A DNA stretch of 64,000 bases from Blasia pusilla (Eukaryota > Marchantiophyta > Marchantiopsida > Blasiales). Of this stretch, positions 1 through 11,464 are shown piece by piece. The stretch lies in the NCBI GenBank assembly GCA_050084515.1, contig CM114272.1, positions 19,902,001 to 19,966,000 of the forward strand, read 5' to 3'. Both the position numbers and the translations under genes were made by a program. A model generated the notes under the pieces. It ran no database searches. It was not told where the DNA came from and saw only the letters and a program-made list of their open reading frames with translations. Position 1 is the first letter of the stretch, and each line of letters opens with the position of its first letter.

Positions 1-74
1 CAAGTACTGCTGTACTCGCACTCCTGCCTGCAAAACAGCAGCTAACCCGGTGCTAATCCCTCCAAAGAGATCTA
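1..74 (-). pseudogene. Copy A DNMT3-like methyltransferase, N-terminal motif only (cut by window edge)
   Basis: The reverse complement reads an SAM-binding motif I of C5 cytosine methyltransferases, with VLDLFGGISTGLAAVLQAGV seen directly. It is nearly identical to the same segment in copies B (about 9300) and C (about 36978). The remainder, including the catalytic Pro-Cys, lies outside the window. No stop is seen in this short part. Confidence 0.75.
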
Positions 75-736
75 ACACTCGAATACCCTCCTCCGGGATA
101 CACCACACAATGGGTGTAGTATCCAAGGGTGTCATCGTAGCACTCCCCGCTACCTCGGGTTCCTCAGACCCGTCACGCTCTGGTGCAAACGCCTCGCTCC
201 ACGCGGTCTGCACGTGCGCATCTGCCAATCGTTGAAGCTCCTCATTCGAGCCCCACAGGGGCACCTCTCCTCCACGGAATGATGCAGCTACCATAACACT
301 CCTCTCCGTAGAAATGTCAGGAACGGGAGTATCCTCTGCATGGACATGTCCCTCAATCAAATCACTAGGCCAAGTGATGGCACTGCTAAATGCTGCTAAG
401 GTCACCATCTCTCCTGGCCGTTGCTCGATCACTGCACTTGTGAATCGAACAGGTAATGAGCTAAGGCGCCCATCACTGATCGCCATCCTGGTCTCAGAGG
501 GCGTTGACTCCTCCCGGTAATCGAGAAAACCCCGCCGGGTATAACACTTCGCTCCACCAACCAAGACGTCGAGGACTCAAAGATCGAGTCACTATCGCCT
601 TGGCGCGCACCACGGACTCATCGTCAGGATGTCGGCGAATCCTCACCACGACCTCTGTCGGGTGATATGCGTGTGGTACTCGTTCCACCCAAGGATGTCT
701 CAGTATCCGAAATGGACAACACTCCACATCGGCTCG

Positions 737-979
737 TCAAGCCCAATCCTCGAATGACGCTTTCCCCAACATCAAGGGTTGCGCTCCTGAATCCAACAAG
801 ACGCGCTGCGGACTAAAAGCTCTACCTCCAGGACTCACCAATTGGAAGACCTCTCCTCGGTTATCTAGCAACACAACACCAGGAGAAGCCATGGCACGCT
901 CTATCGCGGGTCTAGCGGGCATCTCCGCCATCCTAGCGACCGCATGACTGCCATGAATCGGCGTGGGCGGCCCGAGCAT
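737..979 (-). pseudogene. Copy A retroviral-type aspartic protease
   Basis: The frame contains VLLDSGAQPLMLGKA, the D-S/T-G-A active-site loop of retropepsins, preceded by a conserved GVVLLDNRGEVFQLVSP segment also found in copies B and C. The protease would cleave the Gag-Pol polyprotein inside the virus-like particle. After GKASFEDWA the frame stops. The C-terminal half, up to the methyltransferase at base 74, is recognisable only by its position between known domains. This is a decayed copy. Confidence 0.65.
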
Positions 980-1239
980 CCGCTCAAGGGCAGGTCCATC
1001 ACCTCCTCTGCAATCACCTCTGACGAGCGTGATGCGGGAACTCCAACTCGCTCACATAGTGGCGGCGGCCAAAAAGCCTCGGCGGGCGTACCTCCCAACG
1101 TCACAACATCGGAAGCAGAAAATAAAGGAGTGCGGTACACAACGGTGGCCGCCCCCAACAACGTGCTCAACACATGCCCCTCCTGAGCATCAACAACAGG
1201 AGTCGTCGCACTCGCTTCTCCCATCGCCCTCCGTGCTTA

Positions 1240-2760
1240 CACACCAACAACATTACCAACTCTCCGGGAACTTTGATGAGGACCCATCGATGGGGTCCTC
1301 ATCGCTTCGCATAACGTGAAAGATTGAGGAAGCCTAGTGCGTCTCTGGCTTCCCCTCATTTGTGGATCCAACTCTGCGCCGCTGCTCCTCCGCAGCGTCA
1401 AGCTGCGGCGGTCTCCATCTCGGCAACCCCGCACATCCATCCAGGGTCCTCCAGATCTCTGGCTGCTCCATATGATGTCGATGCCACGGATCCGGCATCG
1501 GGTAACCTCAATGCCATAGCGGCAATCTGCTCCTCAGTTTGTTGTATCGGCGACCATCCCGGCCTCACGTCCAAAGCATCTCCTCGGCGCGTCTAGGTGG
1601 TGGTACTCTACCTCCTCCACGGGAAGCTCCACCACCCTGTCGGGCAACTCCAACTCCTCGTCCCCCAACGGGACCACCTGGAGCACCATCTCTAGGCCCA
1701 CCCGGACCGGCTACTCGCTCTCGTGCCCTCTCTGGCCCTCGGTCCAGCATCCCGCTGATGATGGGCTCCACCACATGACCAACACGTAATAGTAGGCAGC
1801 TGCTGCTGAGCCGCATATGAAGACGCAGGTCTCTGTGGCACGGCTTCCCGGTATCCTCCCTGAGCTTGTGGTGCCACAATCGACCTATCTCGGAGTCCAT
1901 GTTGCTGCACAGGTGGTGCAGACAATCGTGACTGCTCTCGCCTAGAACCCATGGTGGCTACGCTCTCCTCCGCCATATTGCGCTCAATGTTCTCGGCGGT
2001 CCTAAAAACATCTCTCAACGTAGGGGAGGTGTTCATAAGAAGCACCCCCTCCCGCACCCGTGTCCGCAGGGTCCGGTCCAACATCGCATACCATGACTGG
2101 ATAGCCTGAGCCTCTATCACCCCCTGAGTGACGTTGATCAACCGGCGCAAGCGAGTGTAAGCCTCACACAAACTCTCACCCGAGCGCCTCTGGAAGTCGT
2201 GGATGCTCGCAACTTCTCCGTCCGTCCCCCTGGTAGCTCGTCCTCAACTCAAAGCAAAGAACTCAACCACAGGGGTTGAACACGGGACGAACCCGACTAG
2301 ACGGTGCAATGCTCCCGTCGAAAGTGACCCCTCCTAAAACGTCACTAGTGGAAGAGGTGTAGCCTCTCTCGACTCCTCCTCCTCATCGGGAACGGCTCCG
2401 TCCATGACACATAATGTGGGTCATAGTAGAGCCTCCACGCCTCGATCTCACATGCATATCTCTGAGAGAACTCATGGTAATCGTCCATGGGCCCCTCTAA
2501 ATCTTTGGAACATACCGTTCCATGTCAGAACGGGTTGAACTCTCTAGAGTTCCTGGCCCGCTGGGAGTCGCACCAACTCCTAAACTCTGCTATAAAATCG
2601 TGCCTACTGCACCTGAAAACCTACGCGGTCCTCTACCTGGGTCGTCCATCTCGTACGCCCAACTGGTAGGACCACTCACAATGTGTGGTGATGTGCTCAC
2701 AAACTCCTCTACACCCTCCCCCTTGTCTGATGATAACACAGAAAGAGGTCGAGGTGGTCC
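1240..2760 (-). pseudogene. Copy A Gag with CCHC zinc knuckle
   Basis: This is the capsid/nucleocapsid region of the gypsy element. The N-terminal part (about 2760-2460) matches copy B and C Gag (the VGTIELEDF-like and GPPMDDY segments). The middle frame (2171-1692) matches the conserved SLREAYTCMRRLI-type helix and ends near a zinc knuckle, CWSCGGAHHQRDA (about 1786-1746), whose last Cys is replaced by Ala. A Pro/Gly/Arg-rich tail follows. Frameshifts separate the pieces. The region 979-1692 is the Gag-protease spacer that also exists in copy C. Confidence 0.65.
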
Positions 2761-4523
2761 CTCACGTGGAGACCCTCGAAACCTCGCGCCACTCCGCGTA
2801 AAACCTCTAGAGCTACTCTCAGGTTCACCACCTCGCCTCTCAAAGTCCCGAAAAGACTCCGTGATGACCCTCGTGCCCCTCTCACCCGATCACTCTGAAC
2901 CTCGTGAGGAATCCCTCAATCACTCATCCCAAACATGCGGCACTCGATCTACACTCTCTCTCCCCGAGACGTGTAACGTGCGGCAACACGCGGCGTGGTG
3001 CGGCAAATCGACCAGGCTATCATCTCATCGACAACCTACCCTCAACTCCGGACATCCCACACAGGTCTATGTCTCCTAAACCACATACATAAATGATGCT
3101 CTCAGCATCCACACACCCAATATCCCCAAATAAATCCCAGAATCCCTCACATGTGCAGGGTAAAGGACCAGAATGGGTAACCTGAACACATGTCGATGTC
3201 GCTTCATCAATCGCAAATCTCGCCCCAACTCGATCGTGGAGACAACTCCTCCAATCAGCAAGTCATACTCCTCCGTCTTGATCGATTGCTCAAAACTCCT
3301 CGATAGGCGTTGCGGTCCCAGCGAACGGTGCGGCGTTGCGGCGGCGGCACGAACGGCTCTGAACGGCGGGGCCCTCGATGGTGGGATGCGGCACTCGGCG
3401 CATACCCTCCTCAATCAATAATAATCCCACACTCGCACTCCTCCACAATGCGGTGCGGCTCGCGTCGAGATGGTGCGGCGCGCCCGCAGCGCACGGCGCG
3501 GCAATCGGCGGGCGTTGCGGCTACGGGCGTCCACGGCACGCGATACTCGATCGTCGTCGAGCGGCTACCAATCACAACATAGCAAAGCATGAAATCAAAA
3601 CTCAAACACCATAACCGGAGGTCATCGCCTTCATTTGGTTGATGAAGAAAGCGCAATGACGGTGGTCGCCAAAACAAAACGTGGTGGCGGCGCAAGTCAA
3701 GGAATCAACGAACGTCATGGAAGACCCTCCACTCCGTAATGGCGGCAATGGCACCCAAAGGATGGACAATGGACGGTGGACCCTTGACAGTGACGGTTAA
3801 CCGCTGATGGTGACGGCCGACCGATGACGGTGACGGCTGACCATCGACGGTGATGGCTGACCGTTGATTGTGATGGTTGACCGTTGACGGTGATGGTTGA
3901 CCGTCGACCGTTGATGGTGACTGTGATGGCGACGGCCGCCGCCGGTGTGGCGGCTGATTTAGGGTTTGCACGATTTAACCCTAAAAATCGCCTAGCAATG
4001 GCAGCTTTACAAGATTGACCATAATTTTTTGCTCGCAACTCCAAATTGTGCACTGTTTGTTGCACAGCGTGCACAGCTTCACGATCTACGCTACCATCAA
4101 AAAATATTTAGAATTAGACATTTCAGTAAAAACTGACGGGGACTGTCCTAAAGCCCAATGTCTCTTTCTCCTACACAAAATTTGGCAGCGCTCCCGCGCT
4201 AATTTCTCCTAACGAAAATATAACATCTGTAAAAATACAAATCAGCAAGCTACATGGTGCTCCCGAGAGAACCAGCATGGGGCAACCCGCCCCCATACTC
4301 AATCCCTATCAGAAATTGGGCAGCGCTTCCGCGCGCCACTCTTCCACACGAAAAATCGGCAAATGCAAAGAGTAATGAAAGCAGCCCTTGCTCCGGTGAG
4401 CACTCCCATGAGCCGCTGAACGGGAAACACGGTCCCCAACCTGCAAAAACAGCGAGTGACCAGCGAGCTCCCCCATGAAGCTCTCTCACTCTCTCATTCT
4501 CTCATTCTCTCTTTGTAAAGTAA
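2761..4523 (-). other. Copy A untranslated leader, with GC-rich stretch and minisatellite
   Basis: About 1.75 kb separates the LTR from gag, and no convincing reading frame was seen in it. It holds a GC-rich tract (about 3310-3560) and a minisatellite (about 3776-3945). It also has two related segments sharing the words GCAGCGCT and CCGCGC (about 4186 and 4320), a version of which also occurs near 15080, downstream of copy B. Confidence 0.5.
3776..3945. repeat. GACGGTGA/TGGTTGACC minisatellite
   Basis: About eight degenerate units of roughly 20 bp, built from the words ACGGTGA and GGCTGACC or GGTTGACC, run in tandem inside the leader of copy A. Unit variants differ mainly by C/T changes. Confidence 0.75.
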
Positions 4524-5045
4524 GATCTAATCTCTCTCTCCACCATCTCACACCATAGCTCTCAAAGGTGTGCACTCTCTCTCATGTCAAACCAAACCCA
4601 CTCTCCTAATGAGAGGCTTGGGTTACACTCACAAGGCAAGGTACCATAGCTCCGCCGCCTCATGCCAAGAGGTTCAACAAAGAGAGAATGAGCTCTCAAA
4701 CTCTCTCTCCTTGAGGTATACCCCTCCCCTCTCCCAAGCTCTCTCCATAGTAACCTATTCTCCCAAGTCACCTCCTTGGCTCTTGACCTGATGTAGGAGG
4801 TCAAGGGCCACTTTCCAAAATTAGTAAGTCAATCATATACTCAAAATGGTACTTAGCTAAAATAGTAAGTTCCTCAATATGGCTCCAAATGAGCCGAAAC
4901 GTACGGGTGACCCTAAACCCTTTGAAACCTGCTATCTCAGGTTTCAAAGGGCCTCAGCAGGTCACCCTCGACCTACTGGGCGTGTCCTCCACTACTCATG
5001 AAGGTGCTCTATTAGATCCCACCGATCTATCCTAAAAGACGTGAC
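4524..5045 (-). repeat. LTR of copy A (5' LTR by position)
   Basis: This 520-bp block is homologous to 62668-63173. The homology stops abruptly at GACGTGACA on the right, which reads TGTCACGTC on the minus strand. On the left it stops at TAAGATCTAATC here versus TGAGATCCAATC in the other copy. Read on the minus strand the termini are TG...CA (TA in this copy). It lies upstream of copy A gag, so it is the 5' LTR. An inverted GTTTCAAAGGG-type repeat near 4915-4950 is not in the other LTR. Confidence 0.75.
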
Positions 5046-6179
5046 ACCTTGCAGCCGTTGGGGGGATATCAAGTAAAGGCGGCTAGAGACTAGGGCTAGG
5101 TCATGTCTAGGGTTAGGGCGGAGGCCGGGAGCCAGAGCCAAGAAGCCGCGAGCGCCTTTAGGGCTAGGGAGGCCTCCTAGGGCCGCGGACCTCGTATTTA
5201 GGCCCATCCTCGCCCTCCCCCCCGCGGTCCCATTTAGGGCCCCCTAGGGCCATTATGGCCCATAGGGACGCGGGCCAAGCCCTTGGCCCTTTTTTTCCCT
5301 TACGTGGTTGCGAGTGTCGTGGTTGGTGCCTTCTTGACGTGATCAGTGGACAGAACGTAGTCGATCGATGTGGGGGAGTGGATGTGGTAGGGGCAAGGTG
5401 GAGGATGTAGTAGGGCCCGGGTGGATGTAGTAGGGCGACGTGGTAGAGGCGCGGGTGACGTGATAGACGGGCATGGTTGAGTTAGGCTGCGGTTGAGTTG
5501 AGGTTGCGAGGCGTGTCTAGGGGTGGACGGAGAGATTTTCAGGACGTGATCTTTTTCGGGCGTGGCTGGGGTTTGTGAGGATTCTGATGGAGACATACAC
5601 GCCGATGGTGACGGGAGGTTCGACGTGGTGGTCGAGGGGACTATTGTGCTGCGGAGGTTGTCATATCACATGGAGGAGTGGGTGTTGATGGTGCCGTAGG
5701 TTGGAGTGAGTGATCAGGTTATCCATTCGAGTCCCTTTTCCCGCACTTATCTTATGTGATTGCGAGTGATGGGTGTCGGGTAGTTGTTGGGGCTAGATGG
5801 GTATAGCGATGGTGACGAGTGTAGTCTCCATCTATGTGTAGCATGTCTATGGATATACAGCGGTTGCGTATGGGTCACGTGTATGACCTGAGAGTGTCAC
5901 TGGTTTAGGTGAGTTAGTTGGGAGGCTCATGGTGAGCCCGAGTGTTGAGTGTGTGTGAGGCCAGATGTGTCATGACGGGATTAACATTAGGTGAGCTAGT
6001 GAGGAGTGTGGGAGACTCTCAGCGAGTGTGAGCGCTTGAGCGGGTGAGACAGGGTTTTCATCAAGGCGTTCTTCCAGGGTTCGTAAGAACGGGGTAATGT
6101 GAGCAATAGTAGTGGTGTGACACGGAGTGGAGTGAGATACTGAGGGATTACAAGTGAGGAGGTACCTCGGCATCCATCC
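5046..6179. other. Spacer between divergent copies A and B
   Basis: This holds a GC-rich part (5130-5290) and then a G/T-rich part rich in GTGGATGTAGTAGGG-like words (5370-5470). The right part is probably the leader of copy B. No 5' LTR for B matching the A/E LTR was found here and no coding sequence was recognised. Confidence 0.45.
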
Positions 6180-8540
6180 GTGGTTGGATCGTCATCACTA
6201 GACAGCGGGTCTGGTGACGAGATCGCAGACGGAGGCAGTGTTACTTGGCAGGAGATGGACGACATGGGCCATCGAGGCATGCGTCGTTTCTTGGGTGCAC
6301 TGGGCACCATCGACTTAGATGAATTTATCCAAGAGTTTGACACGTGGTGTGACTTCCAGGAGATACAGACCCTGACATGGTTCAACCCTTTCATGGCATG
6401 GAAGGGGTTGTTCTAGCACTTAGAGGGTCCTCCGATGGATGATTATATGGAGTTTCGATTACTATATTCAGTAGAGATCGATGCATGGAGGATGTATTGG
6501 GCTCCAGGGTATGTGTCCACTAGTAGTCGCGAGGCATATGATGGGATCGTGAGAGGAGAGAGTCCCACACTATCAGACCGGAGACTAGATAGAGAGGGGG
6601 GCAGTGAGACAAGTGATGTGGCAGAGACCTCTGGTGGTAGAGGGCCACCCAGCTTCAATCCCACAGTGGAGTTCTTCCGACAGTTTGGGAAGAGCTACCA
6701 AGGCGTACGCACCGACAAGCTGAAGAGTCTATAGGATTTTCAACGACGATCGGGTGAGAGTCTGAGAGTGGCATTCACGGGCATGAGGAGGCTTGTCATT
6801 GCTACTTATGGAGTGACTGAGGTGTAATCAATCTAGTATTGCTACGGGGTTCTAGACCGAGGACTACGGAGGAGAGTCCGAGATGCGGTGCTGATTCACA
6901 CAACGAAGCCCACATTGAAGACAGTCTTCGAGTTGTTTGAGCGTATTGAGCTCAACATGAGTAATGAGCAAGTAGTGACCGCTGGATTTTCTTGAGAGTC
7001 GACCGGTCCACGAGCAACGGGGATCCCACACATGCCACAACGAGCACCAATACCACGGGAGTGGGCCAGTGTGCCCAAAGAGCAGGGCGGGTACCGTGAG
7101 CCTATGAGGCAACGACCCGTATCTACATACGTTGCCCAGCAGGGACCGATGTTGTCTTGTTGGACGTATGGAGGGGCCCATAGGCAGAGAGACTGCATAC
7201 AACATGGGAGAGGATCAAGAGCGCCTCCAATTGCTGAGGAGCCACAAAGGATGGCCCCACCACAATATTAGTGTGACTGTTGCCACAGATATGGTTACAC
7301 TAGGGATAGATGTTTTGACCTTTGTCGAGAGGCATGTCCAGAGGTAGGCCGAGGGCCTGGGGGCGGTCGTCTTGGAGGAGGTCAGGGAGTTGTTTCTGGA
7401 TGTGGTGGTAGAGGACCACCACCAGCCAGAGGAGATGGAGCATGGTTGCACAGAAATGGACAAATCCTTCCTTAGGACGGACATGGACGGACAAGTATGG
7501 ACATGTCCATTGATATGGGTTTCAAGAGCTGGAGCCCACACTTTTAGTCCATGATGGAAGGCAAGGCAAGGATGAGAGGAACAATGAGGGAGGAGGAAGT
7601 GGAGGTGGAAGGAGGAAGGAGGAAGAAATGGGGGAGTATGGAACACGAAGGCAAGTAAGGAGAATGAGAAAGAAAGGAAAGGTGAGGCCCATACAGACAA
7701 GTCCTTTCATAGGACGAACATAAGTGTATGGACATGGACATGTCCACGGACACCAACTTTGTTCACATGCCACCTTGAGATTGAGCAGGAGCACCACAAC
7801 CGGCAGTTCTCTCATGCATCGATCACTTGGAGCAGAGGATTGCTGCCATGACGATGATGCAGCTCAAGGAAGGCGCGAAGCTACGAGCAGCTATTGTGGC
7901 TCTAACTTCTACCTCTTACCTTGACCCGAGTGAGGACCTCACTAGTATGGGATTTATGTCTAGTGTAGCTCAGGTTGACGCTGCTGCAGTGATGACTCGG
8001 AGAGCTGCGAGAGGCACTCAACCATCGAGAGGTGGAGTTGAGATTGATCCACCGGAGAGGACCGGTGGGCGGCAGGCCAGGGTTCCACAGTCATTCACAT
8101 TATCGGAGGCACTACACGCACCATCAATGGTGCCTCGACGATCAATGATGCCTACAGGTCAAGCAGGTACGTCGACGTCATGAGGAGTTGGAGTGACAAC
8201 TCCTATGCGGGCTCGAGTGGAGTCAGTGTCGACCATAATGAAGGAGGTGGCCACCAGAGTGAGCCAGACTTCGCTATTTTCTGCCATAGAGTTGGCGACG
8301 TTTGGAGTTGGACCAGCTGAGGTGTTCCAACTGGCCGCCACGTTGTGTGAGCGTGGAGAGGTGACAACCTCTTGTTCAGAGGTATTTGAGGAGGTGGTGG
8401 ACTTGCCCTCAGAGCAGGTGCTCCAGACGTCCCCCACAGAGTCATGGCATGCGTCGGCGGCGAAGTTGGTAGATATGCCAGCTCAACCGGCCAAAGAGCA
8501 AGCAGTGGTCACACGTGGCGTAGTGTTACTGGATGACTGA
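6180..8540 (+). pseudogene. Copy B Gag and Gag-protease spacer
   Basis: The start retains GTIDLDEFIQEFDTW and the GPPMDDY motif shared with copies A and C. The knuckle CWTYGGAHRQRDC (about 7157-7197) has its second Cys changed to Tyr. Stops occur at about 6414, 6732, 6827 and 6834, each matching a Gln or similar codon in copy C. From about 7830 the spacer continues with a sequence also seen in copy C. A 300-bp insertion lies near 7455-7770. This copy cannot make Gag. Confidence 0.7.
7455..7770. repeat. Insertion in copy B gag flanked by related direct repeats
   Basis: Two similar segments (about 7459-7515 and 7699-7760) share a GACAARTCCTTYCWTAGGACG core followed by TATGGACATG/TGTCCA words. 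They flank a purine-rich stretch (GGAGGAAG-type). Copy C lacks the whole block at the corresponding place. Confidence 0.5.
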
Positions 8541-8579
8541 GATGAAGTATTTTGCTTGGTTAGTCCGACGAGGACAGTA

Positions 8580-8885
8580 TACTACCCGCTGTGCATCCTA
8601 CTTGATTCAAGAGCGCAACCCTTGATGTTAGAGAAGGCGGCGTGTTTAGCGTTAGGGTTACGGAAGGCCGGCATTGAGCCTTGCCCTTCGAGATACATAT
8701 CTCAATTGGGGGCGTATCACCGACGCAGTATATGACTTGACAGGAAATGGTTGTCAGGGTCCAGCCGGAGCATGCGACGGATAGTGCTATGGTACGCACA
8801 CGTGTGATCACGACACCAGCTGAGTCGTACGATGTGTTGGTGGGGATTACAATGTGATATCCCCTAGGATTCATCCTTGACTTCT
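8580..8885 (+). pseudogene. Copy B aspartic protease
   Basis: The sequence encodes a LLDSRAQPLMLEKA-like loop, where copies A and C have LLDSGAQPLMLGKA. The catalytic-loop Gly is therefore changed to Arg. A SAESYDVLVG-like stretch near 8820-8845 corresponds to the C-terminal flap and strand of copy C. The frame is broken. The domain is inactive here, but it confirms the order protease before methyltransferase. Confidence 0.6.
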
Positions 8886-9289
8886 GAGAGGATACTGTTC
8901 CTTATCGGCCAAGGTGGCGGTCAGGTGACGGGCGGATGAGTTAGTTACCTGTGCAGTTTGCAGGACAAGGTGATCGAGCACGAGATGAGTTTGTACCCAC
9001 GTTGGCAGCCAGGAGAGTTGTTGGAGGGGAACGCACATGCGGAGGAGGTCCGAGTAGTGGATAGTCCCACGGGGAGACATGCCATGGCGGGTGTCTCTTC
9101 CTATGTCGGCGATATCTCTTCACCATTGAGGGGTACGACTCAAGAGCTACATAGGAGTGCCGACGACCTCGTGAGGCAGGCATGGAGTCATGTCTTTATC
9201 CCGGAGCAATGAGAGTCAGGTGATGATTGGGCCCGTGGAGTGGAGACGTTGATCCCACTCGATACAACACCCGTTGTGTGGTGATGTCC

Positions 9290-10275
9290 AGAGCAGGGTG
9301 TTAGGGTGTTAGATCTCTTCGGAGGGATTAGCACCGGATTGGCTGCGGTATTGCAGACGGGCATACGGATGCATCAGTACCTTTATGTGGAGAGAGATGA
9401 GACCGCGTGGCGAGTATCATTACTTCAAGTGGCGAGATTGATCTAGAGATATCTTGAGTTGTTGTCAATAGCAGTAGCACAGGGATATCAGCATATACTA
9501 CCCCCCGACATCTCTTTGGTGGGGATGCAGAATCTGGATAGAGTTAGGACCATTCATTTGGTGATTGATGGATGGCCATATGAGGATCATTCATCAGCTC
9601 GCCGAGGGTTTGGATTGCAGGATCCGAGGTCATGGATGTTTTGGGAGATGCTGCGAGTAGTACGACACTTGCAGGAGCGTTGGGCATATTCTCCGGCGTA
9701 CATTTTGGAGAATGTGTCGTTGTTGTGAGACACTCGTATACGTGTGATGACGAGTGTGCATCAGGTGAGATCCCGGTTGGGACCTGCTGTGTTGTTAGAT
9801 GCAGATAGAGTTGGATCACGTGCCCATCGTCCACGACTGTGGTGGACGAACCTGATACCATTAGAGGTACTAAGTCAAGCATACGATGGAGTCCAGAGAG
9901 CACCACATCTCATAGTGGATGGTATTTTGGGTTGAGGGCGTCCATCTTAGGTGGTGACGCGGGATGATAGACCACCGTTGGCAATGGCCAATAAGGTGGG
10001 GGAGTTGAGGCCAACCTTACCTACGTTGGTGAGCTTCCCAACATCCCATGCCTTTCGTCAGGAAGGGCCATGCATGATTTGGGATGAAGTGACCGGAGCA
10101 TTGGAGGAGCCTACAACATATGAGCGCGAGCGCGCCATGGGGTTCGCTACGGGTACTACGGCGGTGCCAGGTATGACTGAGGCATCTTGGAGACAGTTTT
10201 TGGGGCAGGCGATGGACCTCAACTATCTCACATGGATAGTCAGCCTATGTATGGTTGAGAAGAGACAGATGTGAG
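9290..10275 (+). pseudogene. Copy B DNMT3-like cytosine-5 methyltransferase, catalytic Cys lost
   Basis: Motif I (VLDLFGGISTGLAAVL) is at about 9307-9355, followed by YLYVERDETA. Motif IV is present as VIDGWPYEDH, where copy C has VISGWPCQGH, so the catalytic Cys codon TGT has become TAT (9579-9581). Motif VI is ILENV (about 9705), and VLLDADRVGSRAHRPRLWW resembles motif VIII. The C-terminal ERERAMGF and FLGQAMDLN segments resemble the target-recognition and motif X region. Stops lie at about 9283, 9444 and 9727. By family it would transfer methyl from S-adenosylmethionine to cytosine C5, but this copy cannot. Confidence 0.8.
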
Positions 10276-10559
10276 TGTCATCCATGTCGTCACGTCCACG
10301 AGTTAGAGCATTGCCTATAGGGTCTTTACAGGCATTGGCTGGGGGCGGGACGAGGAGAGATAGGCATCCATGGACTTCTTGGGACGTCGTTCCAGCGGAG
10401 AGTGCGAAGGCGGACAGAGCACCACATGTTCATTTTTTGGATGTGGAGCATGGTGTAGGAGGTCACAGTGGAGTGGTTGTTGCGGAGGTGGCTAGGATTG
10501 CTACATAGCAACCAAAGCCGAAGGTTGCGTCCTCTCCGAGTAAGGTCATGATGGAGACT

Positions 10560-11464
10560 TGGGAGCCTATGATAGGTCTCAAGTTGATAGGAGGAGAGTG
10601 ACGGTCTCATAGGTTTTTGAGAGGGCACCTCAGTCGCGGGGTACGGATTGAGTTGGCTAGTGATACGTCGATCTTTTGTCGACCCTACATGTTTTCTTAT
10701 ATGGAGAGAGCATTGATTTAGAGGAGGAGTCGAGACTTGTGGAGTTATCACATGGGGAGTATGCATCTGCCACAGTCATGCCGGCGAAGAAGGATATGTA
10801 TGGCAATTGGACGGATAAGCGGATGTGTGGAGATTACCGTCCTATCAACCGATAGACGAGGTCAAATCCGTACGCCATGCCTACTCATGAGGAAATCTTT
10901 GATGCAATAGGGCATGCAAAGATCTTCAGTACTTTAGATCTCCGTGCTGGCTATCATCAGCTTCCTATCAGATTGGAGGATCGGGAGAAGACAACATTTT
11001 GGGGAACAGATCGGTTCGGAAAACATTGCTTGTATCAGTGGCGGTTCTTACCATTTGGGTTGAGGAAGGCGCATGTGGAGTTTCAGAGAGTGATGGATAG
11101 GATTGTGGCTGGTTTGGATTTTGTACAATGTTACATAGATGATATTCTTATCTTCACATCCACGGTTGAGGAGCATGAGCGACACCTGGAGGAGGTATTT
11201 CAGTGATTGCAGTTACATGGACTGAAGTTATATCCAGGCAAGTGCAGATTCTTTCAAGAGCAGATTGAGTACTTGGGACACACCATATACCCGAGTGGGT
11301 TAGGAGTTCAGAAGACGAAGGTGGAGGCTATTGTGCAGATTCCATGCCTTACAAATGTGAGTCGAGTCCGAGCATTTCTTGGACTGGAAAACTTCTATCG
11401 ACCGTATGTCAAGGATTTTCGTGGAATCGCGAAGTCTTTGACCTTGTTGACGAGACTTGATTAG
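10560..11464 (+). pseudogene. Copy B reverse transcriptase
   Basis: The Ty3/gypsy RT palm and fingers are easy to follow: MCGDYRPINR, IFSTLDLRAGYHQLPI, LPFGLRKAHVEFQRVMD and the catalytic YIDD at 11132-11143, then YLGHTIYPSGLGVQ and VRAFLGLENFYRPYV. In-frame stops occur at 10720, 10854, 11204 and 11462, several at codons that are CAG or CGG-like in copy C. It would copy element RNA into DNA if intact. Confidence 0.85.

Larger units (their letters stand above)
1..5045 (-). mobile_element. Copy A: 5' part of a DNMT-carrying Ty3/gypsy element
   Basis: This is a minus-strand LTR retrotransposon that runs off the left window edge. In transcription order it has an LTR (5045-4524), a long non-coding leader (about 4523-2760), gag with a zinc knuckle (about 2760-1690), a spacer, an aspartic protease (around 820-740) and the first motif of a cytosine methyltransferase (74-1). 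The order matches copies B and C on the opposite strand. Frames are broken by stops and shifts, so it is a decayed copy. The RT, integrase and PHD parts would lie beyond base 1. No primer-binding site was recognised just inside the LTR. Confidence 0.8.

Noticed and set aside
4186-4210. Possible primer-binding site (TTGGCAGCGCTCCCGCG) resembling the TGGCGCC-type sites of plant gypsy elements
   Set aside because: It is on the plus strand while copy A is on the minus strand, it is not adjacent to the LTR end, and it did not match a tRNA 3' end that I could name.
9290-10275. The methyltransferase as a bacterial restriction-modification gene
   Set aside because: It is embedded between gypsy protease and RT in several copies, and its motifs (DPRSxLFWEMLRVL, C-terminal LGQAMD) resemble DNMT3-type eukaryotic enzymes more than bacterial ones. 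There is no endonuclease neighbour.
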